Assembly (NCBI RefSeq): GCF_019320115.1
Contig: NC_089581.1
Span: forward strand, 69,513,294 to 69,577,293
Direction: 5' to 3'
Source of the DNA: Miscanthus floridulus
Lineage: Eukaryota > Streptophyta > Magnoliopsida > Poales > Poaceae
Length of the DNA: 64,000 nt
The position numbers and the translations under genes are program-made. Positions 21,301 through 32,414 of this stretch are shown here, in pieces. Every line of letters begins with the position of its first letter. The first letter of the stretch is position 1. The notes under the pieces are model-generated. The model worked only from the letters and a program-made list of their open reading frames with translations, searched no databases and was not told the DNA's origin.

Positions 21301-24300
21301 TACTGCCTAAGGCTGCAGGAGGTGCTCATTTGAAGCAAGATTAATCATGGTATTCAGCACATCCATGACAAGAATGAAAAGCATTGGGGATAGAGGATCA
21401 CCTTGGCGAAGGCCTCGATGATGTGGATCATTTCCCCAGGTTCACCATTCAACAAAATCTGAGTGGTTGATATTGATAGCAGCAAGCAGAGCAGATTGCA
21501 CCATCGGTGTCCAAAACCGAGCTGTTGTAAAACTTCCAGGAGAAAAGGCCAGGCAACCGAATCAAAAGCCTTGGAAATATCCAATTTAAGAAGGATGTGA
21601 GGTTCTTTTTTTCCCATGCAAACATCTTGCCATTTATTGCACCAATAAGAAATTATCCTGAATATTTCTTCCTTTGACAAAAGCGCTTTGATTCACAGAG
21701 ACCAAATCTGGGAGAATAGGAGCTAGTCGATTTGCCATGAGCTTAGCAACCAATTTAGCAAAACTATGGATTAGGCTAATTGGTCGGTAGTCCCTGACTT
21801 GTGAGGCGTCAACTTTTTTGGGAAGGAGAGTAATGAAAGCCGTGTTGAGTAATCTGAACTTAAAAACATGCCCTCGTTGGATAGACGGAAGTGCTTGCAG
21901 CAAATCATTCTTGATAATTTCCCAACAGAACGTATAAAATCTACTAGTGAAGCTATTGGGTCCAGTGGTGTTATCGAGGGGCTTCATTTTGATGGTTGCC
22001 CACACCTCTGGAAAAGGTTCCTCCAAGGAAGAAAAATCATGCTTACTGTTGTGGATGGCAGGGACGTTTAGAGTACAATTTCTGTCCACGTCTGATCCCA
22101 GCAGTTGTTCATAAAAATTGAAAACAGTCTTGTGTTTGTCGTCCTGAGATGTGACGAGGCTGTTTCCCACCTACAGCTTAGCAATGAAATTCTTCCTACG
22201 AAACTGGGCATGCTGGTGGAAAAAGGAGGTATTAGCATCGCCCTCCCGGATGTGAAGAATCCTTGAGCGAAGTCGAGCAATAGTATGCTCAAGTGAGGCC
22301 AAGCCTAGTGTTGGGATCGCTGCTACTGCCCCTCAGGAAGTAGTCGTGGGAGGTAGGTGGGCGTGGCTTGATCTCACGGCGGCGGCGAGGTTGCGACGCC
22401 GTCCTGGCGGTCGGCGTCGAAACAGAGAGAACGAGAGCGCAAGGAAACAGAGGGAGCGGGAGAGATTAATCAATCTCCAGCTGAACTTATCATTAACCAA
22501 GTGTTTTGGCTTTATAGCCACATCCTAACAAACTCACCAAACTGACTAACAAACTTCAAATCGACTAACTGAACTGAATCTGAGATCCTAGACTCTAGGA
22601 ACGGCGCCCACTCTGGACGCGGTCACCATGCAGAGGCCGTGTGCCGTGCGCGAGCTGTTGCCGCTGCTCAGCCACGGCTGCGCTTACGGCGCTGATAGAC
22701 CTGGCCCACCATAACACCTAGGCAGTGGAGTTTTAATTTCTTGCTCAACCACTCCTCTCCAGGGGAGAGATCCCTTGAGTCCCTAGCTATCTCAAGCCGA
22801 TGTAAAATCTCCTTTGCCATGCCTAGCTGGGTGTTGGCATTGTCTATTTTTCCTCCATTTCTGAAGTCCAATGCTTAGCCGCTGCAATTTGAGAAACAGG
22901 ACGCTCAACCGCACAGGTGGATGCCACGGGAACAGTCCAATTCTGCTGCACGGCCTCATTGAATCCCGGAAGCTTTGGCCAAAAGCTCTCAAAATGAAAT
23001 CGTCATTTGCCATGGGTGTTAACTCAGCCCAAGATGAGGGGCAGTGATCTGAAACAGCTGAAGCTGTACTCTGCAGTATGGAATCCGGGAAGATGTCCTC
23101 CCATCCAGCACAACAAAAAACCCTATCGAGTCTGACGTAGGTGAGACCCTTTCATTTGACCCAGTGAATTTTCGGCCTAACAGGGGATTTTCCTTGATCC
23201 ATTAATTGTTAGATTGGGAGCTCTGTTAAACATGCTCTAATATGATTGGAATATTCTCATCTATTGCATCTGAGAATATAGGATGTGTTATTTAATAATA
23301 GTAATAACTTGGGCATTGGTACCTCTTGCATTTGGGTTCATCTGCACGAGTCCTGTTCCACTAAATGGTTACGAGTATTGTTAAATAAGATACCCTGTTC
23401 CATCTGTTGCATTTGGGAGTTCTGAAAAGAGGATATCTTATTTATAGTAGTTATTACAATACAACTCTTCTAGATTCCTATTCCACTGAATGGTTTATCA
23501 GTACAAGTAATATCTGTTTTCTGAAATTTGTGGTTTCTTTTCTTTAGTGATCAACTGAATAAACTAACAGCCATATTTGTCATGGACAGATTGCAACTCA
23601 GCCCAGTATTTATGTGCTTGATACACCTGGTGTTCTTGTGCCAAGCATACCAGATATGGAGACAGGTTTAAAGCTTGCTTTAACAGGTAAAACATTGGGA
23701 CATGTTTTTTTTGTGTCATCTACTCATCTTTCTGTGATTTGTGCATAGATAGACAATAATCAAAGTTAATCATGATTTCAGTTTTAGTCTATTAATATTT
23801 GTATCGTTACATTCTTTTTTCTGAAAGAAAATTTTATTGTTACATTCTTCCACTGCTAAATCAATATAGCATCCTTTTCAATCATATGCAGGAGCTGTTA
23901 AAGACTCGGTAGTCGGGGAAGAACGTATAGCAAAATATTTATTATCTCTTCTTAACATTAGAAAGACACCTCTACACTGGGAGCGGCTGTTGCACAGAGA
24001 AGAAGAGTTGTGTGAAGAGATATGCAGCAGCAATAAAAAAGACAATTCATTACGGAGGAGACGGTTGAATAACTCTGATGCCATATATGTTCAGGTTCTA
24101 CCTCTTATCTGAAAGTATAATCCATGAGCTATCATTGCTGTGGGGACATTTCCACTCATGCCTAGTGCTTCTATTTGTCTGCCAGGGGCAGCAACCAAAC
24201 AGGCCCTTGTGCCTCAACGCATTACGGCATTAGGCTGAACTACTTATGTGGGCATGGTAGTCTTTTGGTTCTTTTGTCATATTGAACCTCTTGGTATCAT

Positions 24301-25289
24301 GTGCTCGGTTGGTGTGTGTTACCAAAACATTGGGGGTGGGATTATGATTTTAACTTTGTTTGGTCATACTACTTTTGGGGTGCGTTTGGTCACATGGGCC
24401 ACCGACAGCATCCAACCTGGCAGATCATGCCATGTGTAGTTTGTGTTGTGAGTCCAACAGGACACATCTGTCATGGGTGTCGGGGTTCAGGGAGGCAGGA
24501 ACTCGGCTACGGAGTTCGTTGTCTCGGTTGGTAATGGCGCGGGGTTTATCCCCTCGACGCCCTATGGTGAAGGAGGGAGATTAGGAAGAAGAGGGGATTA
24601 GGAAGTAATCTGATATTGCTTAATCTCAATCGAGTGTCATACAAGAGGTAAATAGGCCCTTGGCTACTAACAAACTGGAGATGGAAATCTCCTAATTCTA
24701 GGCACTTGCCAAACTGAACGTTCGCAGTCCCTCTCTGGCCGTGGTCATTGCGCTCCTACGTCGTGCGCAGCGCGCTCGACATACTTCTGGCCACGTCCCT
24801 AGTGCGCGCCCGGCGCTTGTACTGTTTGGCTCACATGACATGATCATGTCCACTGGTCAGATCATGTTGATGACTATCTGTTTAGTAAAAAAAAATGTCT
24901 GCTTGCCATTTAGGGTGTTCTGATCTGTGGGAGTTCAATTATTCAACCAAACAAGTTGTACTGTTAGCACTCTGTTTCTCTACCTAACCGTACTTCCCAT
25001 TTTTCCAACGATACTAACAAACCCCCTTCTATTCTAGGATTTAGTGACGGAGGTGCAGAGGACACTATGCCATACATTCCTGAACTTCACCGGCAACACT
25101 GAGGAAGAAAGTGAGCTGGAAACCCTCATAGACATGCAGCTTGTGGCGCTCCGCAAGGTGTTCAGGATACCTCATAAGCCGTTCGATGAAACGCAGGGCC
25201 CTACCTCTAAGAAGCTGCTGACTCTCTTCAGATCAGGGAAGCTTGGGCCGTTCATCCTCGACGACCTTCCTGATGGATCTGAGAATTAA
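15378..25289 (+). CDS. SIN2: Mitochondrial circularly permuted DAR GTPase (SIN2/MTG1 type), eight exons
   Basis: Exons: 15378-15539, 16252-16356, 16551-16628, 18921-19062, 19136-19206, 23590-23686, 23892-24094, 25038-25289. All introns are GT-AG, the joined frame is open, and the sum is 1110 nt (369 residues), close to the Arabidopsis homologue. Motifs are in permuted order: [14 protein letters not shown] and the DAR motif (EVRDAR) in exon 1, G4 (LNKKDL) in exon 2, SVNAHS (G5) in exon 3, G1 (GVPNVGKS) in exon 4, [11 protein letters not shown] in exon 5, G3 (DTPG) in exon 6. This is the YlqF/MTG1 family of ribosome-assembly GTPases; the plant member SIN2 acts in mitochondria and is needed for ovule integument growth. 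The Arg-rich N-terminus fits a mitochondrial presequence. Introns 3, 5 and 7 are swollen by transposons, but every exon and splice site looks intact. Confidence 0.93.
17084..17470 (+). repeat. Minisatellite-like block inside the solo LTR
   Basis: About six degenerate units of 50-60 bp built from CCTCGTCCGACCCC, a GGC(G)TGGG-like spacer and TCCAACTCCGAGGACGAGG. The related LTR at 42311 has a diverged version at about 42430-42830 (CTCTGCCTCGCCCGACCC units). Confidence 0.75.
17981..17988 (+). promoter_or_regulatory. TATA box in the intronic solo LTR
   Basis: TATAAAAG at 957 bp into the LTR, matching the position of the TATA box in the related LTR at 43255-43262. It points in the direction of the GTPase gene and could start transcripts within intron 3. 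Confidence 0.45.
20398..22292 (-). pseudogene. LINE ORF2 reverse transcriptase and C-terminal domain, broken
   Basis: In the minus-strand frames I recognise the non-LTR RT blocks [20 protein letters not shown] and [20 protein letters not shown] (with [10 protein letters not shown] following), then [17 protein letters not shown] with the first catalytic Asp in DISKAFD. After these comes [24 protein letters not shown] sequence, a conserved block after the RT domain. The segment that should hold the YADD motif lies where the frame is broken (about 21300-21400) and is not seen. The protein would nick target DNA and copy the LINE RNA. At least three frame changes make it non-functional. Confidence 0.8.
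22309..22716. mobile_element. 408-bp solo LTR inside the LINE
   Basis: The unit begins TGTTGGGATCGC and ends CCCACCATAACA, and both sides carry the 5-bp duplication CCTAG (22304-22308 and 22717-22721). The size, the TGTTGGGAT start and the ATAACA end suggest a small Copia or TRIM-type LTR. Orientation is assumed from TG...CA only. LINE sequence continues directly on both sides, so the insertion is younger than the LINE. Confidence 0.88.
24478..24832. mobile_element. Possible LTR/TRIM-like insertion in GTPase intron 7
   Basis: The stretch starts TGTCGGGGTTCAGGG and has an organisation like the 408-bp LTR at 22309: a G-rich start, an AATCT-rich middle, an ACTAACAAACTGG-like segment and a GC-rich end. 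The right boundary is unclear and I found no target duplication. Confidence 0.3.
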
Positions 25290-26140
25290 TCTTCTCACAT
25301 GAGTCTTTTTATTTTGCTCTGCGCAGCTGATGTTCTGCAATGGAAGGCATTGGTACGAGCTGTTACTGTAAATGGCATCTTGCAGGGAACATCTATGTAG
25401 CAAAACTACAAGATGCCAAGAGATTCTTTCAATGCTGCTGTATGTTATACTGGGTTTGCATGATACCCATTTTTTCCGGATGATAGGACCGTAGGCCTTG
25501 TTAATAGCGGGGCATGTTGATCTGTCTCCCTCGTTGGCTGTTTTGGAATTAAAGGTTAGTAAAATACTACCAAAGCCAAGGATCGGGGTTAGGGTTAGAT
25601 TAATCTAATCCATTTTATTTTGGGGATCCCTCCTGTGTTTCGACTTTCGACCGGTACGGCCTCTTGCCGCCCCGTCTTATCTTCGTGACTGCTGTGGCTC
25701 ATATGCCGTCCACCAGTGAAGCCCGTTGCTGCATCGGCACATCGTGACTCACCTGTGCCAGGTTGTGTACGTCTGTCCTGTTCGTTTGGGCTTGTTTGAC
25801 TGATAAGCTATGGTTGAAAGTACTGTTGGCTGATTTGGTATGAGAGAAAAATACTATTTGTTGGCTGAAAAAGTACGACTTATAAGCCAAACAAGCTCAA
25901 GCGAACAGAGTGTCCATCGGCCTGTTCAGGTCATCTAATTGGAGTACCAGATTGTCATCTGCACTTTCTTTGTTGTGCCTCATGTGGCCTTCGTCCTGCT
26001 GCTGTGGTGCTGTTCTGCTGCAGTGGTGTGCTGAAGTTTGGTGACACTATTCTGCTACTGTGGTGATGCTATTCCGCTAATCTACTACTGTGAGACTCAG
26101 TTTGCTGTTCCGCTAATCTACTACTGTGACACTCAGTTAT
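25290..26140. other. GTPase 3' UTR and intergenic DNA
   Basis: The first few hundred bases after the TAA are probably 3' UTR. At 26066-26138 a 36-bp unit (GCTRTTCCGCTAATCTACTA followed by CTGTGASACTCAGTT) is tandemly duplicated. Apart from the MITE at 25778-25908, no other feature is seen. Confidence 0.5.
25778..25908. mobile_element. hAT-type MITE (131 bp)
   Basis: The left end CTGTTCGTTTGGGCTTGTTTG and the right end, reverse-complemented as CTGTTCGCTTGAGCTTGTTTG, form a good terminal inverted repeat. The interior shares GGTTGAAAGTACTGTTGGCTG and TGAGAGAAAAATACT with the copy at 14632-14743. A clean 8-bp target duplication is not visible. Confidence 0.7.
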
Positions 26141-26259
26141 GGCCTTGGCTTGTTCGGCTTTTTTTTTCAGCCGGAACAATGTTTTTTTCTCATAAGAATT
26201 CAGCCGAAACAGTGTTTTTTAGTCAATTTCAACCAAGTTTCAGACCAGCGAACGGGGCC
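26141..26259. mobile_element. hAT-type MITE, second subfamily
   Basis: Ends GGCC...TTGTTCGGCT and, from the right, GGCCCCGTTCGCTGG. The interior has CAGCCGGAACAATG...CTCATAAGAATTCAGCCGAAACAGTG, a repeat pattern common in grass hAT-type MITEs. The terminal repeats are imperfect. Confidence 0.5.
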
Positions 26260-27497
26260 TATGTCGTGGTACTGGCCAAACCTGGGCCATCCAAGGGATC
26301 GGTGGATCCACCTTGGGCTCCCCTCAGGCCAAGCTTCCACCTAGGCCATGCAAACACCTTCATCAAGCTATCCATGCCGTCCATCCACAGGCTATGGATC
26401 CCATTGGGAGAAGGCGGTTCGGCTGAATCGTCTCTGGCTCATAAAGGCGCCCAATTTGTTGTACCACCTCCTATGGTCCTTGGCGATTATAAAACCATAG
26501 CATACCCGCCTAGCTCTCAGTACCACACAGCAGGAGGCCTCAATACACGTACACTTGTAACCATTCTAGCTCTAGGTTCTTAGTGGAGCTAGGCCGGTTC
26601 AAGCTAGTTCATAACTCCTGAGTTGTCTTGGTGAGTTGTACTAGGGTTCTCTTCTAGTTCATATTCTTGTAAGACTTTGGTCTAAATCAATGGCATATTC
26701 ATCTTTTGCTCTGTTATGTTCATCATTCGTATAATGTTATGATTATGTTAGCTATGAGTTTGCATACTAGTATGATCATGATATTATGTTGGTTACATAC
26801 TTTACATGTTACTTTGCAATGTGATAGTAGAACGAATGATTCATACTTGGATATTGGTCTGGCGTGCCTTTGGTTTACTCTTGTTCTTGACGAGAGGATA
26901 AAAGTAGTGTTTGCTAGTGTAATAAGAGTAGTGTTTGCTAGTTTAAACATGGTGTTTGGGCTAGTAGACATCGTCGGATGTGCTTCTTACTCCATGGATT
27001 GTAGGTTAGGTGGCAGGTGGTGACAGCCCTATCCATCCTTTGTAATCCCCCATGTTCGAGTCTGACGTAGGTTATTGATAAGACATTACGCTTCGTAGCT
27101 ACCACTATGTTGTAGGCAATACCTAACATATATGAGGTGTTCAATCTAAGTTCTAATACTAGTTGCTAAGTACATATATGTATGCTATAGAACCTTTACA
27201 TAGATGTGACATAGTAGTTGAGTTTGTTGTTGCATGTTCGCCACTAGGCCTAGTGTTATTCTTTGTAGTGAGTAGATTCTTTGTGTGTGTCACACTACAA
27301 TTATCATATTATTTACCCATGATTAGACTTTGGTGTTTAGTTATGTTATAATCCTAAGGATGTCAAATATCATTACTTTATATCAACACCTGCCCTGTGG
27401 AAAAACAAATAACGATACCTGGAATACAATCAAGGAAATGTTACAACAATATCCTTGCACTTGTGGATTTTATATGCAAACGTTAAGAATACCAACA
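26260..27497 (+). repeat. Athila-like LTR fragment (right end defined)
   Basis: The right end reads AATACCAACA followed by GC and then TTGGTGCCATTGTCGAGGA. This matches the LTR end and primer site of the Athila-like element at 35768 (TACCAACA, then TAGCGCCATTGCCGAGGAA). Just before the end, CCTTGCACTTGTGGATTTTATATGCAAACG mirrors the same stretch of that LTR. A TATA box (TATAAAA, about 26489-26495) lies upstream. The left boundary is not defined, and the internal sequence after 27520 is soon replaced by Copia LTR sequence at about 27750. Confidence 0.6.
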
Positions 27498-27749
27498 AGC
27501 ATTGGTGCCATTGTCGAGGAAGGCACTAGTTATAAAGTTTTGATACATTGCTACTTGAGATTATATAGATAATTCTTCATGACTACTCTACTAGACTTAC
27601 CCTTGTCTATTTTCTCTGTTGTGTGAAAATAGGGTAGTGTATAACTAGTTTCACTTTGCCGACAAACTTCATCGAGAACCTGAAAGCACTTTTGAGAAAG
27701 ACTCGGTGTCATCGATCTTTCCAAAGGTTCATCTTCGGCAACTAAACCC

Positions 27750-28085
27750 ATCATTGCATCTAGTGGCACTAGTTCATCGGTGGAGCCTTAGTTTTATTCT
27801 TGTTACTCTTAGTGGTTGTCGCCACCTATATGGCCTAGTGGATTGGTGGATCATTGAGGGGCTTGTGGTGATTGTTTGCCACCTCCGATCAGGGTTGATT
27901 ATAAGGGGCTCTTGTGCTCATCCCCATGGGAGATCATGAAGAGCAACTCTAGTGGAATTCTCGTGACTAGTTAGAATGCTTCTTGTATTTGATTCTTGCG
28001 GCACCCAAGTTATGGGTCTATCTTGAGTGTCTAGTTAGCGCGTGAATCATCAGATTAATTAAGACTCGCCACAATGAGGACGTAG
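27750..28085 (+). repeat. Copia LTR no. 3, left part (truncated)
   Basis: Similar throughout to the middle of the Copia LTR at 32415-34222, for example GCATCTAGTGGCACTAG against GCATCTTGTGGTACTAG, and GCCACCTATATGGCC against GCCGACACCTAGATGCC. It stops at the LARD-like insertion and resumes at 31693. The start of the LTR is missing. Confidence 0.65.
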
Positions 28086-28091
28086 GTTGTC

Positions 28092-31000
28092 TGTGGCAGA
28101 ACCTCCTAAATTATAGGGCCCACATGCACCTGTCACTGTCCAATGACCTCTGACGACTATGCATATGTTCCCAGTAACTTAAGAAGACTGTCGGGTGTCC
28201 TTGAAGAACCCCGAATCATCCACGATTTTCTAAATAGGATCCATTACAGAGTCATTGCAGTATTACAATAGTTTATTCATTAATTTACATCAGAGTGAAA
28301 ATAGCGAAAGTCTTACAGTAACTTAGTTACAAAACAGTTGTTTCACAAACTAAGTACGATTATTATTACAAACCATAGTAGTGGAGTGGCATTAGTAACA
28401 TAAACATAACACACAAAGAAAGTGCCCTGCCCAAGGGCCACATATTTACTTGTCATCTTCGATTTGAACAACAGTCATGGAGCACGGTCCAAAGCAGACC
28501 TGCTCATGAGACTCACCTGCAACAAGGGTTAACGAACCCTGAGTACAAAAGTACTCAACAAGACTTAACCGGAATAAAAACTGATAAGACTCAGGAATGC
28601 AGGCTTAGGGATTCAAGGTAAGGCTTTAGCAATTAACAAGGTTCTTTTGCGCAAAAGCTCTTTAAAAGATTCTTTCTTTTAACATATAACCCTTATCAAG
28701 ATCATATACGAACCTGCCATGATCTGTATTGAGATCATGACCTTCATATAAAACCCTTTCTCAAAACTTCCTCAAGTTTCATTTATTAACTACGATGATG
28801 AACAGTGAGTTGAGCCTCCATAACCGAGGAGCAACGATGATTCAAACCGATTATAACCCAGCCGGGGATTCCCAACCACACGACATATGCAGGTCCCTGA
28901 CCTACATATACCAACCCACCCTGAGATCCTCTAAAACAAGAACGGGTCCACGCCACCCGAGAATACAGTACTCCACCAATCCAGCCCATTGCCACATGGG
29001 TACACGCTATTCTCACCATCTCTCCACTCCTAGTGCGCGAGTAGCCATTCACGTAATAGAATAGCCGAGTTAAGGCTTACCGGAGTATGTGGCTAGTACT
29101 ACAAAGTCTCACCTCATGCAATTCAACAACGGACGATTCTTAATCGACACAGGCGGAAAGAACCTGCTTACAAGACCTCCATGTCTTATGGCTCTCATAC
29201 CCCGAGTCCACCCCGTCTAGATTTATTACTCCACATGCTCATATATCATAATAACATAAATAACCACTCGTATCCAAGAAACCATTTATATCTCGCAGGT
29301 GACCGGTAATCACCCGACTTTTATCGTTCTAAGCATGGTTAAGCATAATTAAGCATTCTCGGATTGAAACGGATAACAAGGTTGATATGAAAAAACAAGG
29401 TTGGTAATGCACCAATTAGGTTTTCACTCAACTCCTAATCACTTAATGCAGTATTTAAAAGCAAAAGTGATATAAATTTGTAAAACACAAGGTAGGTTTA
29501 AATGCATCCGGGGCTTGCCTTGATTGTCGAAAAAGTTAGGTTCCGAGGATGTTCCACAGATATCAAACCCAACCTCAACAGGTGGATTAACTTCTTCAAC
29601 AACTTGGTTGACTACCACGTTCTCACTTTCGTTCACTACACGTAGTAATAATGCCATGTTTAATATGATGCGCGATATAAAACATGATGCTTGACGATGG
29701 ATGCAAAAGTTAATAATTTGAATACAACTTTCCTTCGCGGTACAGTTGCAAACCAACAACTGAATAACCCTTTTCATAAACCCAAACACTTACTTTAAGT
29801 ACCAAGGATCATTTTATGCTAATGACCCAAGGTCATCACTCAATCCCAAATTCAAACAAAACCTAAATCATTAGGGTTTACTATTTGTTTTTATTAATTA
29901 ATAACTAATTAATAATTATGAAATAAATCAACTTTCTCCAAATGAGCTCAAAATTTTTGTGAAGACTCATCACATGATAACTAAGTGGCAAAACAATTTT
30001 CATAATTTTTGGACAATTATTTAAGCCTTGAAAAATCATGGAAACCCATTTATTAATTAATTTGAGCAATTTTTATCCCATTCAAAATATACTGAAAAAT
30101 AACATTTCATATTTTTCCTAAATATTTTACATATCAAAGAGGTCACACAAAAATTTTCATAATTTTTGGAGCTCTATTTAATTCTATACAAAATAAACCA
30201 ATATTTACACTATTCATTATTTTCTGAAAAAGAAAAATTTCCATTTCTAATTCAAACCGTCACTGACAGTGGGGTCCCACTCGTCAGCACAGTTCTCCCA
30301 CGCATAGCAGCAACGACCACGCTTTGACCGGTGATTTCTCGCCGCCGGTGAGGTTTCTGGCCACGACCAAGGTACCGGCATGATCACCACGATAAGGCAC
30401 ACCCATTGGTGGCACTAATTGCACCAATTACTGCACAAACCTAGCTTGACGCCGGCCATGGCGGACATGGCAGTGTTGCTGCGCTACGCCAGCGAAGTGA
30501 GGCTGGTAGCGGTTAAATAAAAGGCTTGGGAAGACTTAGTGGCTCACCCCAAACACGCTCGAGCTGATGGCTTAACCGGAGAAGCAACAGAGAAGCGGGT
30601 CGACGATCAAGGCAGTCACGGCAGCGTTCCAGCGTCGACGGTGGCTTTCTGGTGGCTACAGTGGATGAATGGATCAACTAAAAGGCCACAAAGCACCAGG
30701 GCAACATGGTGAAGATGAAACCAAGCTTGAGAGATCGAGAAAGCTACCGGAGCTTGCTAGCCACGGAGAAACGAGCTCGACGGTGATGCTGCCGGCCGCG
30801 AGGAAGAAAGGCGACGTGTAGCGTAGCTCGGTGAAATCAGGCACCTAGGTCTGGTCGGCTGGGTTCGCGAGGAACAGGTAGAGCTGTGGCATGCTTTGCT
30901 AAGACTAGGAGAGGTCTACGGCGATGGCGTGAGCTCGTCGGACCTAGGTGACGATGACGGGAAAAGCAGAGGAGAAGAAACAAAGAAGAACGGCGATGGC

Positions 31001-31692
31001 GTAGGCTTTATAGCGCGGCTAGGAAGCAAGAAGAAGCCACGCAGCAGCCTTCCCATGCCAGTATGAAGCCGAAGATGGCCACGGGCGCGACTAGAACGCG
31101 GTGGAAGATCACCGACGGTGAGGTGTCGCCCGCTGACACTGTTCACAATATTTACCGAATTGCCACTCATCTAATTTCTCAAATTACTCCCAAATTTGCA
31201 TGGTAACTCAAAAATCTCCAAAAATAAAAGTTGTTCCAAATTCAAAGTTCTACAACTTTTCTTTAATAACCATACCCAAATTATGTCTATATTTTGAAAT
31301 GCAAGTTTAAAATCAAAAGGGGACACTTTAAGAACTTATCGCCTTTTCAAATTACTTCAAATTTTATATATCAACTTTGAAAACTCCAAAAACCAACTTT
31401 GTAAAAATTGACAAACTCTACACTTTTTATTTTAGGCTCAACCCCAAAATGAACTTAGATTTTGAATTAGGTTTTCTAGGGTAGAATTAATTGCTGGAAA
31501 TTAGGGTTTTCGGAAATCCAATTCAACACAAATGTTTTTAAATTGATTCATCCATACAAGTCAACACATATCATCATAAAAATAAACTTGTTTTAGTGAA
31601 TGCATATCAAAATTTTCACTAACACAAAAATGATGTGCAATGCATACGATGACATGGCATATTTTAGTATTTAAAACACCCGAGGTGTTATA
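28092..31692 (-). mobile_element. LARD-like solo LTR (about 3.6 kb)
   Basis: Flanked by the 6-bp direct repeat GTTGTC (28086-28091 and 31693-31698). Read on the minus strand it begins TATAACACCTCGGG and ends CTGCCACA. The start and many internal segments match the sequence from 61641 on (TGTAACACCTC start, then GCCATGTCATC...ATGCATTGCA, then GTCAGTGAC...GAATAGTGT). No second copy of either end occurs inside, so I read it as one very long LTR rather than a full element; kilobase-scale LTRs are known from LARD elements of grasses. It interrupts Copia LTR no. 3. No intact ORF is seen; one minus-strand frame near 29500-29660 has a conserved Val/Glu-rich peptide also found near 63780. Confidence 0.7.
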
Positions 31693-32039
31693 GTTGTCGA
31701 TGAGCAACCTAACCTCAGGGATAAATCATTGTGTTCATCTCTTGCCCGGTTTGGTATTGTGCTCCACACTTGTTGATTTACATTCACTTCTTGCTTATGT
31801 CATAGTTGCTTGTAGAGGTAGCTCACTAGAGTAGTTGTAGTAGTAACTACTAGTAGTTGCTTTGTTGTATAGATCTCTAGCATAGTTTGCCTAGCTAGTA
31901 GCTCTTGTTTGGTGAGGTGCCTTAGTGTAGCTATTAGGACTTGTTATTTTACTAACCACTTTGCTCTAGTATTTGTTCCTTTGTTGAAAAAAATTTATAG
32001 GCTATTCACCCTCCTGTAGCAATCTAGATCCTACTTTCA
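31693..32039 (+). repeat. Copia LTR no. 3, right part
   Basis: Continues the LTR interrupted at 28085 and ends CTACTTTCA, followed by TGTGGCATCAGAGCC, a primer site of the initiator-Met tRNA type (TGGYATCAGAGC) usual for Copia elements. Confidence 0.8.
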
Positions 32040-32099
32040 TGTGGCATCAGAGCCAAGTCAGTGTCGATATCTAAGGTATAACAACCTATGGTGTGAAAG

Positions 32100-32414
32100 A
32101 TGGCCACAAATCATGTCAACAAGCCCCCACACTTTGATGGAAACAATTATGATTATTGGAAGAAAAGGATGTGCTTGCACTTGAAGGCAATGAGCCAAAA
32201 GATATGGGGTGTTGCGGGTGTTGTGGAGGAGCCATTCATTGTATTAGATATGAAGGACCCAACACCAAGAGAGGAGGAGAATTTGTAATTGAATGATCAA
32301 GCTCTCAATGTGATCTATGAAGCTCTTGATCCCAAGGTCTTTGAGTCAATCAAAGACTTAGACATAGCACACAAGGTTTGGAAGAGGCTTAACAATGTTT
32401 CTCTACACAACCTT
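32100..32414 (+). pseudogene. Copia gag N-terminus (element no. 3), interrupted
   Basis: The start reads NKPPHFDGNNYDYWKKRMCL, the hallmark opening of SIRE-type Copia gag, where the Tyr/Trp-rich block precedes the capsid domain. An in-frame TAA at 32286 truncates it, after which the frame still reads NDQALNVIYEALDPKVFESI and AHKVWKRLNNV. At 32415 it is cut by the LTR of Copia element no. 2. Gag would form the virus-like particle. Confidence 0.8.

Larger units (their letters stand above)
19545..23190 (-). mobile_element. 5'-truncated L1-type LINE in GTPase intron 5, antisense to the gene
   Basis: Minus-strand fragments line up in LINE order from high to low coordinate. They are an endonuclease C-terminal piece (about 23030-23170), the linker (22792-23013 and 22068-22292), the reverse transcriptase (21354-22170), and a C-terminal region with the zinc-binding domain typical of plant LINE ORF2 (20398-21338). 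The 3' end is a T-rich stretch near 19545 on the plus strand, the complement of a poly(A) tail. The element is interrupted by a 408-bp solo LTR (22309-22716). It is broken by stops and frameshifts and has no complete 5' end. Its exact ends and target duplication were not resolved. Confidence 0.85.

Noticed and set aside
24180..24420. GTGCGTTTGGTCAC and CAACCAAACAGGCCC words suggesting PIF/Harbinger MITE ends
   Set aside because: The words do not form a matching inverted-repeat pair with TTA or TAA duplications.
28786..29064. Facing ORFs of 88-89 codons
   Set aside because: Inside the LARD-like LTR and not conserved in the second copy as far as I can align by eye.
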